Below, one piece after another: positions 16,698 through 24,440 of a DNA stretch of 64,000 nt; the stretch's first letter is position 1, and every line of letters begins with the position of its first letter. The translations under genes and the position numbers were made by a program. Location: the NCBI RefSeq assembly GCF_008298035.1, contig NZ_CP042910.1:5905001-5969000 (forward strand), written 5' to 3'. Origin of the DNA: Gimesia maris (lineage in GTDB: Bacteria; Planctomycetota; Planctomycetia; Planctomycetales; Planctomycetaceae). The notes below the pieces were generated by a model. It ran no database searches, was not told the DNA's origin, and saw only the letters and a list, made by a program, of their open reading frames with translations.

Positions 16698-19001
16698 TCA
16701 GATAAACAGCATACCAACCTGGTAAGAAACCAGGGCGCCCAGATAAGCCAGCGTTGTCATGTAAGTAAAGGATACAATGGGCCAGACCCAGCTGTTCGTT
16801 TCCCGTCGCATCACCATCAAAGTCGCAGCGCACTGGGCACATAACGCAAAAAAGACCATGATCGAAATCGCCACGGGAATATTAAACACCTTCCGACCAT
16901 CCGGCCAGGTCGCTGAACGAATCGAGCCGATCAATCCTTCGCTCTCTTCGTCCACATCTCCTCCCAGACTGTAGATCGTTCCCAGTGTCGAAATGATGAC
17001 CTCCCGGGCAGGAAAAGAGGCAATCACGCCCACTCCGATTTTCCAGTCCCAGCCCAAAGGCCTCACTGCCGGCTCAATCAGATGACCGGCTTTCCCGAGA
17101 TAACTGTTTTCGATCAGTTGGCCACTGACATGGTTCTGTCTTTCGTACAGCAACGATTGAGTTGACTCCAGATTATTCAACTGAACCTCCAGACTTTCCA
17201 CTTTTTCCGGCGTCTCTATTTTCGCAGCTTCCAGTTGTGCTTCTGTTTTCTCTACCGAAGCATCTACTGTCTCAATCTGCTCCTGCAGTGTGAACTGCTC
17301 GCTGTGATCCCCGGGAAAATAGCCCGCAGCCCAGATCACGATCGAGGTTGCAAAAATCAGTGTTCCGGCTTTCACCACGAATGATTTTCCCCGGTTATAC
17401 ACGCGGTAAATCACATTTCGTGGCGAAGGCCATTTATACCCGGGCAGTTCCATCACAAAAGGAGCCACATCCCCTTTAAAGCAGACTCGCTTCAGGAACC
17501 AGGCCACGGGAATCGCGATCACGGCACCGATTGAGGACATCGCAAACAGCACAATGCCCTGCAGCGAAACGAAGGTCACTTCACCCAGTGAGAAATAAAT
17601 GACATTGGGAATAAAAGCAGCGATGAACAGTGTATAAACGGGCCAGCGTGCCGAACAACTCATCAACGGTGCCACCAGGATTGTGGTCAGGCGTTCGTGA
17701 CGATTTTCAATCACCCGCGTCGCCATAATGCCGGGGACAGCACAGGCATAGGATGACATGAGGGGAATAAACGATTTTCCACTCAGCCCCAGGCTTCGCA
17801 TTAAGCGGTCCATAATATAAGCAGCGCGTGCCATATACCCGCTATCTTCCAGAACGGCGATGAAGAAATACAATATCACAATCTGAGGCAGGAAGATCAG
17901 CACGCCTCCTACTCCGGCAATCACACCATCGACCAGTAGACTTCGCAGAGGACCGGGAGCGATCAGCGACTCGATCGCTCCTCCCACCGCTGTCTGGGCG
18001 GCTTCGACCTGATCCATCAGCGGCCCGGCCCAGGTAAATACAGACTGAAACACAAAGAACATCAATACGATAAAGAAGATAAAACCGAAAGCCGGATGGG
18101 TCAGCCAGCGATCAATTTTATCCGAAGTCGTTTCCTGTTGAATTTCCGGTTGCTGAATCACTCCCTGTAATAATTCACGTGTCCAGCCGTAACGGACCCG
18201 GGCTTCGGTTGCAGGGACCGCACATCCCGCCTCTTTCAGACGCAGACGTGCCTGATGCAGATGCTCGATCAGACCGTTGTGGGTATGATGTTCAAAGTAA
18301 GATTCAACGTACCCACCCACATCCAGCAACAGACGGTCGACGAGAAAATCAGGAGGACTTTCATCCTGGTTTGACTCCAGCTTTTCCCGCAATTGTGCAC
18401 GTTCTGTATAAAATGACTCCGGGAATAACTGCTGAACTTCATGCCGACTGCCCGGATCGATCTTCAGAATCGCCGCCTTAAGTTCTTTGATCCCTTTCCC
18501 ATGATGGGCCTCGGTACAGACCACGGGCTGACCAAGTCGTTCGGACAAAGCAGTCGCATCAATCTCGATACCACGGGATCGCGCCAGGTCACACATATTC
18601 AAGACGAGCACTACCGGTGTCGAAAGATCAAGAATCTGGCTGAACAGATACAGGTTTCGTTCCAGGTTGGATGCATCCGCAATACAGATAATCGCATCAG
18701 GCCGCGGAACACCTTTCTGCCTGCCCAGCAGCACATCCACCGCCAGCATTTCATCGATTGATCTCGGTGCCAGACTGTAAGTACCAGGCAGGTCGACCAG
18801 GTCGATCTTGCGCCCCTCCCATGTCACGCTACCCACTTTCTTTTCAACCGTCACGCCGGGGAAATTGCCAATATGGGCGTGGCCGCCTGAAAGCTGGTTG
18901 AACAGCGTGCTCTTGCCCGTATTTGGATTGCCAATAATGGCAATCGTCATTTTCTGTTGTTGCACAGTTTGCTGCTTCGGAACGGTGGAAGGGTTGGTCA
19001 T
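16698..19001 (-). CDS. feoB: Ferrous iron transport protein B (GTPase-coupled permease)
   Basis: 767 residues, normal for FeoB. The N-terminal G domain has G1 GNPNTGKST (residues 24-32), a G2 threonine in GVTVEKK, G3 DLPGTYSL (about 72) and G4 NMCD (about 134). A helical GDI-like segment follows, then the membrane core with two Gate-type repeats (GGVLIFLPQIVILYFFIAVL, DSGYMARAAYIMDRLM, SFIPLMSSYACAVPGIMATR and CSARWPVYTLFIAAFIP). A coiled-coil insert of about 65 residues (EQIETVDASVEKTEAQLEAA) lies in a late loop and is longer than in enteric FeoB. The start is either the first ATG or M18; no ribosome site decides. Encoded between feoA and the Cys-rich protein gene. Confidence 0.96.
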   Translation of the reverse strand: MTNPSTVPKQQTVQQQKMTIAIIGNPNTGKSTLFNQLSGGHAHIGNFPGVTVEKKVGSVTWEGRKIDLVDLPGTYSLAPRSIDEMLAVDVLLGRQKGVPRPDAIICIADASNLERNLYLFSQILDLSTPVVLVLNMCDLARSRGIEIDATALSERLGQPVVCTEAHHGKGIKELKAAILKIDPGSRHEVQQLFPESFYTERAQLREKLESNQDESPPDFLVDRLLLDVGGYVESYFEHHTHNGLIEHLHQARLRLKEAGCAVPATEARVRYGWTRELLQGVIQQPEIQQETTSDKIDRWLTHPAFGFIFFIVLMFFVFQSVFTWAGPLMDQVEAAQTAVGGAIESLIAPGPLRSLLVDGVIAGVGGVLIFLPQIVILYFFIAVLEDSGYMARAAYIMDRLMRSLGLSGKSFIPLMSSYACAVPGIMATRVIENRHERLTTILVAPLMSCSARWPVYTLFIAAFIPNVIYFSLGEVTFVSLQGIVLFAMSSIGAVIAIPVAWFLKRVCFKGDVAPFVMELPGYKWPSPRNVIYRVYNRGKSFVVKAGTLIFATSIVIWAAGYFPGDHSEQFTLQEQIETVDASVEKTEAQLEAAKIETPEKVESLEVQLNNLESTQSLLYERQNHVSGQLIENSYLGKAGHLIEPAVRPLGWDWKIGVGVIASFPAREVIISTLGTIYSLGGDVDEESEGLIGSIRSATWPDGRKVFNIPVAISIMVFFALCAQCAATLMVMRRETNSWVWPIVSFTYMTTLAYLGALVSYQVGMLFI

Positions 19002-19049
19002 GGATTTTGAAATCTGAAAGCATGCTTTCGTCAGGAAGGACAGGCAGGA

Positions 19050-19066
19050 CCCTCTGATTCAGAGGG
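19050..19066. repeat. Perfect hairpin between feoA and feoB
   Basis: CCCTCTGA-T-TCAGAGGG is a perfect 8-base inverted repeat in the 73-base gap after the feoA stop (19075). There is no T run on the minus-strand side, so it is more likely a processing or stability element, or an operator, than a full terminator. Confidence 0.5.
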
Positions 19067-19074
19067 GAGGGATT

Positions 19075-19299
19075 TTACACAATCTCGACTTCAACACACT
19101 TGGCCTCGTTTAAACGCAGGGATAACCGGTACCCTCGTACCGCATATTCCAGCGGGTCACCCAGTGGTGCTTTCCCCAGCAACTGAATCTGTTCTCCATC
19201 AATGAGCCCCATTTCCATCAGGCGAATGGAAATGGCGTCTTCACCTTTGATCTGTGTGATCCGTGCCACTTGACCTTTGATAAGTTGATTTAATGTCAT
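19075..19299 (-). CDS. feoA: Ferrous iron transport protein A (SH3-like domain)
   Basis: 74 residues from the ATG at 19299, the usual FeoA size. A longer frame from 19371 would start inside the leader hairpin and add 24 residues with no family resemblance. The domain shows TLNQLIKGQVARITQI, the ISIRLMEMGLIDGEQIQLLG core (family pattern R-L-x-x-M-G) and DPLEYAVRGYRLSLRLNEA. FeoA is a small cytosolic partner of FeoB. The promoter and a Fur-like site are readable upstream. No strong ribosome site precedes this ATG. Confidence 0.93.
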   Translation of the reverse strand: MTLNQLIKGQVARITQIKGEDAISIRLMEMGLIDGEQIQLLGKAPLGDPLEYAVRGYRLSLRLNEAKCVEVEIV

Positions 19300-19351
19300 C
19301 ACAGTTAAGTAACTCAACACAATAGAAGTCGGAGGGTGGATATCATCTCGT

Positions 19352-19371
19352 GTGCTCTCAGCAGAGAGCAC
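19352..19371 (-). promoter_or_regulatory. Leader hairpin of the feo mRNA
   Basis: GTGCTCTC (19352-19359) and GAGAGCAC (19364-19371) form a perfect 8-base stem with a 4-base loop. It begins just after the predicted -10 box, so the transcript would start in or next to this stem. It could stabilise the 5' end or take part in regulation. Confidence 0.5.
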
Positions 19372-19374
19372 TCC

Positions 19375-19403
19375 AATATAAGGAAATTGAGACTCAGTTT
19401 CAA
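19375..19403 (-). promoter_or_regulatory. feoA: Predicted feoA promoter (sigma-70 type)
   Basis: On the minus strand TTGAAA (19403-19398) and TATATT (19380-19375) stand 17 bases apart, which is the ideal spacing. The expected start of transcription is near 19368, about 70 bases before the feoA ATG. Confidence 0.6.
19388..19402 (-). promoter_or_regulatory. Candidate Fur-like box over the feoA promoter
   Basis: TGAGACT-C-AGTTTCA fits the 7-1-7 shape of Fur-family sites: outer TGA/TCA triplets and A5/T7/A9/T11 positions agree, with one mismatch between arms. It covers the -35 box and most of the spacer, where a bound repressor would block polymerase. No fur gene is in the window. Confidence 0.45.
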
Positions 19404-19959
19404 CTAAGATCTGATATTTATCAATGGCTGAAATAGATGTAACCCTTTGCCCTGCTGAAGCAAATGTAATTTGAGATTATGCGGATTCTTCCGGGTTTCC
19501 ACTAAGACGACCTGAGAAAAGAGCCGCACCGTGACATGTACAGAACAGGAATCTCTTTCCGATCAGTTATGGCGTTCCATTCGATATACATGCACATAAA
19601 AACATACTGTGATCATTAATTATGATGGTCTCATAAAGTTTTCGAGAAACCAGTGATTGTCTCTCCTCATGCAGACTTCTAAAATCCTGTGTGGTCTTAA
19701 CCTGTTATCGATACTCATTTTTGCTCAACATAAACAGGTAATGACCTCCCCCTGAATCTGTATTTCCGCAAATGCCAGAGTAAGTTCTTTCAGGCTGGCA
19801 CAATTATTAATTATACAGGAGGGCTCCGGCGCTCAACTGATTTCTCATCGTTACACATACTGTTTTATTACGCTCAAAGAATAATATAGATAGGATGCAG
19901 ACTCTATTTTGTCGACAATTATGGTCGACGTCTTTTTCAACTTTTCAGGAGTTCAAGTA
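19404..19959. other. Non-coding gap between feo promoter and first pseudopilin gene
   Basis: About 555 bases, AT-rich. No reading frame with family resemblance. Right before the pseudopilin start stands CAGGAG with 8 bases to the ATG. The stretch 19795-19822 contains TTATTAATTATA and AGGAGGG, but no gene starts nearby; I could not assign it. Confidence 0.4.
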
Positions 19960-20886
19960 ATGGAAAAAATGTTGCTCACAAGAAAGCGTGGTTTCACGCT
20001 TATCGAACTGCTGGTCGTGATTGCCATCATCGCGATTCTTATTGCATTATTATTGCCAGCAGTTCAACAGGCGCGTGAAGCCGCCCGTCGCTCGACATGC
20101 AAGAACAATCTCAAACAGATTGGTCTCGCATTGCACAACTATCACGACAACTTCAATATGTTTCCTCCGGGCGATGTCCGCAGAACTTATGGTTCCGGAG
20201 TTCAGTCATGGACGACCAGTCAACTGGGCTGGATTCCTCGCATTCTCCCTTTTCTCGATCAGGCTGTAATCTATAACCAGATCAACTTCGAGATGGAACA
20301 CGGAGTCAGCGCTGCTCCTAACAACAGTCTCCGTGCGGAAAAAATTCCTGCCGTTCGCTGCCCCAGTGACTCTTCACGTCAGCCCTCTTCATCTTATGGT
20401 CCCACCAACTACCTGGCCTGTCGTGGTAATAATACTACCACCACAAGTAACAAAGGGACTTCCATGTTCTGGAACAACAGTGACGTCAGAATCCGCGACG
20501 TCGAAGACGGTACTTCGAATACCATGATGGTTTCAGAAACATTTGCCAGCGCTGACCTGTGTACGGAACAACCTTCAGGCGGCGTCTGTCCTGCCACATG
20601 TACGAAGTATACCGGAGGAGCACAACAGGGATACTCCTGGATGTATGCTTCATTATATGAAGCCGCCTACTACGGAACTGTTTACACCCCCAATAATAAA
20701 CAACCAGACTGTGGTGGCAGTTCCAGCTCTCAGGCAGCACATCTGTCTGCTCGCAGTAAGCACACAGGTGGGGCTCATGTCCTGCTCGGCGACGGCTCCG
20801 TTCGCTTTGCCGGAGACAACATCGACACAACCATCTGGAGAAACCTCGGCAACCCCGCTGATGGAAATGTGCTGGGTGAGTGGTAA
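19960..20886 (+). CDS. DUF1559 pseudopilin-like protein, copy 1
   Basis: 308 residues from the ATG at 19960, which has CAGGAG 8 bases upstream; the frame from 19909 adds an unlikely leader. The N-terminus is a type IV pilin/pseudopilin signal: KKR-like positive charge, then G-F-T-L-I-E-L-L with the conserved E five residues after cleavage at Gly11, and a long hydrophobic helix ending [15 protein letters not shown]1559 body follows ([36 protein letters not shown]), ending with the H-X9-DG motif ([16 protein letters not shown]). Six or more Cys residues suggest disulfides outside the cytoplasm. These proteins are greatly expanded in planctomycetes and probably processed by a prepilin peptidase; function unknown. 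Confidence 0.92.
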   Translation: MEKMLLTRKRGFTLIELLVVIAIIAILIALLLPAVQQAREAARRSTCKNNLKQIGLALHNYHDNFNMFPPGDVRRTYGSGVQSWTTSQLGWIPRILPFLDQAVIYNQINFEMEHGVSAAPNNSLRAEKIPAVRCPSDSSRQPSSSYGPTNYLACRGNNTTTTSNKGTSMFWNNSDVRIRDVEDGTSNTMMVSETFASADLCTEQPSGGVCPATCTKYTGGAQQGYSWMYASLYEAAYYGTVYTPNNKQPDCGGSSSSQAAHLSARSKHTGGAHVLLGDGSVRFAGDNIDTTIWRNLGNPADGNVLGEW

Positions 20887-20921
20887 GCTTATCGCTTAAA
20901 TCTGAAAAGCAGAATTTTCTC

Positions 20922-20959
20922 AACGCCACTTGATTCAAGAATCAGGTGGCGTTATTTTT
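20922..20959 (+). terminator. Terminator after pseudopilin copy 1
   Basis: AACGCCACTTGATTC (20922-20936) pairs with GAATCAGGTGGCGTT (20939-20953) with one G-T wobble, followed by ATTTTTA. Confidence 0.8.
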
Positions 20960-21050
20960 AAAACAGTTATATTGATTATACCGGATCTCTCAGATGCGAT
21001 TTCTGTAAGATCTTTCTTCGTTTCTCATAGCATAAAGAATTGAAACTATC

Positions 21051-21215
21051 ATGATGCGCTACATTCTATCTATCCTGATTCTGACCTGTGTGACGACGTT
21101 CCTGCAAGGATGTGGAGGAGAAGAAGCTCCGCCGGAAGAAACCTTTAACGAAATGGATCAACTTGATCCCGCTGAAGAAGCTGCTGCCCAAAAGAAAGCA
21201 ATGCAGGAAAACTGA
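21051..21215 (+). CDS. Tiny lipoprotein following pseudopilin copy 1
   Basis: 54 residues. A hydrophobic signal (YILSILILTCVTTFLQ) ends at a lipobox-like L-Q-G-C21; the mature part begins CGGEEAPPEE and is strongly acidic, ending in an Ala/Lys/Gln-rich helix (EEAAAQKKAMQEN). It resembles the 53-residue protein at 24242-24403 in length, the C-G-x-E-E-x-P opening and the helical tail. Small lipoproteins of this kind often follow DUF1559 genes in planctomycetes. No obvious ribosome site, and a terminator lies between it and the pseudopilin, so it may depend on read-through or its own promoter. Function unknown. Confidence 0.75.
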   Translation: MMRYILSILILTCVTTFLQGCGGEEAPPEETFNEMDQLDPAEEAAAQKKAMQEN

Positions 21216-21247
21216 GACTTTAAATTTATCAGGTTTAGACTGATCCA

Positions 21248-21293
21248 GACTGCAACGTCTCTGAATTGCCAGAGACCTTGCAGTCTTTTTTTA
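21248..21293 (+). terminator. Terminator after the first tiny lipoprotein
   Basis: GACTGCAACGTCTCTG (21248-21263) pairs with CAGAGACCTTGCAGTC (21270-21285) with a single mismatch, followed by TTTTTTTATA. Confidence 0.88.
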
Positions 21294-21707
21294 TAAGCAA
21301 TCCTGAACCGCAGCTGAAAATTGCTTTCCCGTAATACAGAGACAGCTTTTTTAAGAACTCTCAGTATTGTTCACCACTCTAAACCAACTGTACACAATCA
21401 CTTAGATCAATTATTTCTGTTTCCTTTCAGCAGAATACACTGGATTTTTCCGTCTGATTCCACTATAGTAAGACAATCTATTTTACTGGTAATTTCATGT
21501 AGATTTCACATGCAATCGGCCAGAGAGAGGCTTCAAATCATTCACATTCGCGTGTTAACTCACAAACCGAAGCCTGAATTCAATTTCAAATATCTCTAAT
21601 CTCAATTGAAAATTTATTGCTGCCCCAGAAGTTATCAATCTGGCAATGCGTTCGCACATCCATAAATTTACCCTACAAAATTTTCTCGTTTCATTTTCTA
21701 TATTTTG
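21294..21707. other. Non-coding gap before pseudopilin copy 2
   Basis: About 414 AT-rich bases with no supported gene. It ends in the ribosome site of copy 2. The motif TGCGTTCGCACAT (21647-21659) recurs with one change upstream of copy 3 (22992-23004) and may be a shared promoter element. Confidence 0.4.
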
Positions 21708-21719
21708 GGAGTTCAAGTA

Positions 21720-22646
21720 ATGGAAAAAATGTTGCTCACAAGAAAGCGTGGTTTCACGCTTATCGAACTGCTGGTCGTGATTGCCATCATCGCGATTCTT
21801 ATTGCATTATTATTGCCAGCAGTTCAACAGGCGCGTGAAGCCGCCCGTCGCTCGACATGTAAGAACAATCTCAAACAGATTGGTCTCGCATTGCACAACT
21901 ATCACGACAACTTCAATATGTTTCCTCCAGGAGATGTCCGCAGAACTTATGGTTCCGGAGTTCAGTCATGGACGACCAGTCAACTGGGCTGGATTCCCCG
22001 CATTCTCCCTTTTCTCGATCAGGCTGTGATCTACAATCAGATCAACTGGGAAATGGAACACGGAGTCAGCGCTGCTCCTAACAACAGTCTCCGTGCGGAA
22101 AAAATTCCTGCCGTTCGCTGCCCCAGTGACTCTTCACGTCAGCCCTCTTCATCTTATGGTCCGACCAATTACCTGGCCTGTCGTGGTAATAATACTACCA
22201 CCACAAGTAACAAAGGGACTTCCATGTTCTGGAACAACAGTGACGTCAGAATTCGCGACGTCGAAGACGGTACTTCGAATACCATGATGGTTTCAGAAAC
22301 ATTTGCCAGCGCTGACCTGTGTACGGAACAACCTTCAGGCGGCGTCTGTCCTGCCACATGTACGAAATATACCGGAGGAGCACAACAGGGATACTCCTGG
22401 ATGTATGCTTCATTATATGAAGCCGCCTACTACGGAACTGTTTACACCCCCAATAATAAACAACCAGACTGTGGTGGCAGTTCCAGCTCTCAGGCAGCAC
22501 ATCTGTCTGCTCGCAGTAAACACACAGGTGGGGCTCATGTTCTGCTCGGCGACGGTTCCGTTCGCTTTGCCGGAGACAACATCGACACAACCATCTGGAG
22601 AAACCTCGGCAACCCCGCTGATGGAAATGTGCTGGGTGAGTGGTAA
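21720..22646 (+). CDS. DUF1559 pseudopilin-like protein, copy 2
   Basis: 308 residues, identical to copy 1 apart from residue 110, where Phe becomes Trp (INF to INW). The start at 21720 has GGGAG 8 bases before it; a TTG 15 bases upstream is in frame but less likely. All family marks are kept: GFTLIELL prepilin cleavage site, N-terminal helix, Cys residues and the H-X9-DG ending. It has its own terminator but, unlike copies 1 and 3, no small lipoprotein gene after it. Very recent duplication or ongoing gene conversion explains the match. Confidence 0.92.
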   Translation: MEKMLLTRKRGFTLIELLVVIAIIAILIALLLPAVQQAREAARRSTCKNNLKQIGLALHNYHDNFNMFPPGDVRRTYGSGVQSWTTSQLGWIPRILPFLDQAVIYNQINWEMEHGVSAAPNNSLRAEKIPAVRCPSDSSRQPSSSYGPTNYLACRGNNTTTTSNKGTSMFWNNSDVRIRDVEDGTSNTMMVSETFASADLCTEQPSGGVCPATCTKYTGGAQQGYSWMYASLYEAAYYGTVYTPNNKQPDCGGSSSSQAAHLSARSKHTGGAHVLLGDGSVRFAGDNIDTTIWRNLGNPADGNVLGEW

Positions 22647-22688
22647 GCTTATCGCTTAAATCTGAAAAGCAGAATTTTCTAATTATGA

Positions 22689-22723
22689 AACGCCATCCGG
22701 TCTTTTGATCGGGTGGCGTTTTT
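22689..22723 (+). terminator. Terminator after pseudopilin copy 2
   Basis: AACGCCATCCGGTC (22689-22702) pairs with GATCGGGTGGCGTT (22707-22720) through two G-T wobbles, followed by TTTGC. It is related to, but not a copy of, the terminator of copy 1, which lies outside the duplicated unit. Confidence 0.7.
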
Positions 22724-22765
22724 GCTTAAGGGTTTTCCCTGAAATTGGTTTATCATCAATCCATC

Positions 22766-22803
22766 ACTCCCTTGTTAAACGACGGTCTGCAAGGGAGTTT
22801 TAA
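22766..22803 (+). terminator. Second hairpin downstream of pseudopilin copy 2
   Basis: ACTCCCTTG (22766-22774) and CAAGGGAGT (22790-22798) are perfect 9-base arms with a 15-base loop, followed by TTTAACAAT. A back-up terminator is the simplest reading; no gene lies between this hairpin and the one before it. Confidence 0.5.
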
Positions 22804-23147
22804 CAATATTTTGAAACCGTACCGTGGAGGGAAACCCTGTTTTTCAGTTTGTTTCTATTAAATCAACTGGAAAATATTACAAGCCCCGCTAAGATTCAAT
22901 AGACCGATTTGTTTCGTAACTCCATGTATTCTCTTCATGCAGTCTCATCAAATCAAATCACTCAGCGGCTTCAAACTTTCTCATTTTCCAGTGCATTCGC
23001 ACATTTTGAAGCTCTGTTCCTAATTGAACACTGATACCAACTCAACCTGAGTTTTAATACAGAAATTCAAGCGGTGATGCTTTGCGCCTCATCGTCATTA
23101 TTCCGTTCTACGTTATCCGTTTCATTTTATTATCAGGAGTTCAAGCA
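22804..23147. other. Non-coding gap before pseudopilin copy 3
   Basis: 344 bases without a supported gene. It holds the TGCATTCGCACAT motif (22992-23004) shared with copy 2, and ends with CAGGAG before the copy 3 start. Confidence 0.4.
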
Positions 23148-24080
23148 ATGAAAAAAATGTTGCTCACCAAGAAGCGCGGTTTCACGCTCATCGAATTGCT
23201 GGTCGTGATTGCCATCATCGCGATTCTCATTGCATTATTATTGCCAGCCGTTCAACAAGCCCGTGAAGCGGCCCGTCGCTCGCAATGTAAAAACAATCTC
23301 AAGCAGATTGGACTCGCCTTGCACAACTATCACGACAACTTCAAGACGTTTCCTCCTGGTGATGTTCGAGACACCTATAGTGGTCTTAATTCATGGTCCA
23401 CCAGCCAGATCACCTGGATTGGCCGGATTCTCCCGTTCCTCGATCAGGGACCGCTGTATAATCAGATTAACTTTGAGCGGGCTCCTGGCAATGGAGGCTC
23501 AAATGCCGACGTCAGAGTTGTGAATTTAACGGTAGTCCGCTGCCCCAGTGACTCTTCACGTCGTCCTAACAACAGTTACGCCCAGACCAGCTATCTGGCT
23601 TGCCGTGGTACGGAAACAAGCTCTGGAAATGACAGAACCAATTCGATGTTCAGTATTAATAGCCGCGTCGCAATCCGCGATATCGAAGATGGCACCTCTA
23701 ACACGATGATGGTTTCGGAAACTTTTGCCAGTGCACCTTTCTGTGATGATCAACCTGCCAGTGGCGTTTGTCCTGCCAGTTGTCTGACAAAAGCACCTTA
23801 CACGGGTAGTAATCAGCAAGGTTATTCCTGGTTCTATGGAACGCATTACGAGTCTCATTATTACGGGACTGTTTATAATCCGAATAACAAGGACATGCCG
23901 GACTGTGGTGCTGGTTCCAGTACAACGTCTGCCCTGCTGGCGGCGCGCAGCAAGCACACGGGTGGTGTCCACGCTCTCATTGCCGATGGTGCAGTAAGAT
24001 TTGCCTCCGATAACATTGACAATACTATCTGGAGAAATCTGGGGAACCCTCAAGACGGAAACGTACTGGGTGAATGGTAA
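23148..24080 (+). CDS. DUF1559 pseudopilin-like protein, copy 3 (diverged)
   Basis: 310 residues from the ATG at 23148, with CAGGAG 8 bases upstream. Same layout as copies 1 and 2: [18 protein letters not shown] signal, hydrophobic helix, [42 protein letters not shown] and SKHTGGVHALIADGAVRF at the end, where H-X9-DG is kept. The N-terminal 65 residues are nearly the same as the other copies, while the middle and C-terminus have diverged, for example DTYSGLNSWSTSQITW. This is the older duplication. A terminator and the second tiny lipoprotein gene follow. Confidence 0.92.
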   Translation: MKKMLLTKKRGFTLIELLVVIAIIAILIALLLPAVQQAREAARRSQCKNNLKQIGLALHNYHDNFKTFPPGDVRDTYSGLNSWSTSQITWIGRILPFLDQGPLYNQINFERAPGNGGSNADVRVVNLTVVRCPSDSSRRPNNSYAQTSYLACRGTETSSGNDRTNSMFSINSRVAIRDIEDGTSNTMMVSETFASAPFCDDQPASGVCPASCLTKAPYTGSNQQGYSWFYGTHYESHYYGTVYNPNNKDMPDCGAGSSTTSALLAARSKHTGGVHALIADGAVRFASDNIDNTIWRNLGNPQDGNVLGEW

Positions 24081-24106
24081 ACCTGCCTTAACTGTGAAAT
24101 GAAGCA

Positions 24107-24141
24107 AACCTCGCCACGTAGCTCAGGTGGCGAGGTTTCTG
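24107..24141 (+). terminator. Terminator after pseudopilin copy 3
   Basis: AACCTCGCCAC (24107-24117) and GTGGCGAGGTT (24127-24137) form a perfect 11-base stem with a 9-base loop, followed by TCTGCTT; the T run is weak. Confidence 0.65.
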
Positions 24142-24241
24142 CTTAGCATTTGTTTCATTACTGGATATAGCACTGACTGCGATCGATGTCACTCTTCAGA
24201 TCACATCGCAGCGACTATCAGCAAAGGTTAAATAATTCGCT

Positions 24242-24403
24242 ATGAATCGATACCTGTTTTCGTTCCTGTTAATGTTCTGTCTGGCTCCTTTTCAGTTCGG
24301 TTGTGGTAATGAAGAACCGCCAGCTTCAACTGGAAATGATGAGGACATCCTTAGTGAAACCTCCCCGGAACAGGAAGCTGAAGACATGAAAAAATTACAA
24401 TAG
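24242..24403 (+). CDS. Tiny lipoprotein following pseudopilin copy 3
   Basis: 53 residues. Signal segment RYLFSFLLMFCLAPFQFG ends before C21; the mature part starts CGNEEPPAS and is acidic, ending in EQEAEDMKKLQ. It is the counterpart of the 54-residue protein at 21051-21215: same size, the Cys at the same residue (21), C-G-x-E-E-x-P opening and short charged helix at the end. No known domain. Its position after a DUF1559 gene suggests that the two act at the same site; that is an inference. Confidence 0.75.
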   Translation: MNRYLFSFLLMFCLAPFQFGCGNEEPPASTGNDEDILSETSPEQEAEDMKKLQ

Positions 24404-24440
24404 GCTTGCAGGCAGGAAACGTCCGTTTTGCAACGGCATG

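Larger units (their letters stand above)
19948..22680 (+). repeat. Direct duplication of a 973-base unit (copies 19948-20920 and 21708-22680)
   Basis: The two units match from the ribosome site (GGAGTTCAAGTA) through the whole gene and 34 bases past the stop, and diverge abruptly on either side. By direct reading I count 17 base differences; only one codon changes sense (TTC to TGG). The copies are offset by 1760 bases. The segment between them holds the small lipoprotein gene and its terminator. Confidence 0.95.

Noticed and set aside
19948..22680. Mobile element as the cause of the duplicated unit
   Set aside because: No transposase, terminal inverted repeats or target-site duplications flank the copies; a simple tandem duplication with later separation or conversion explains it.
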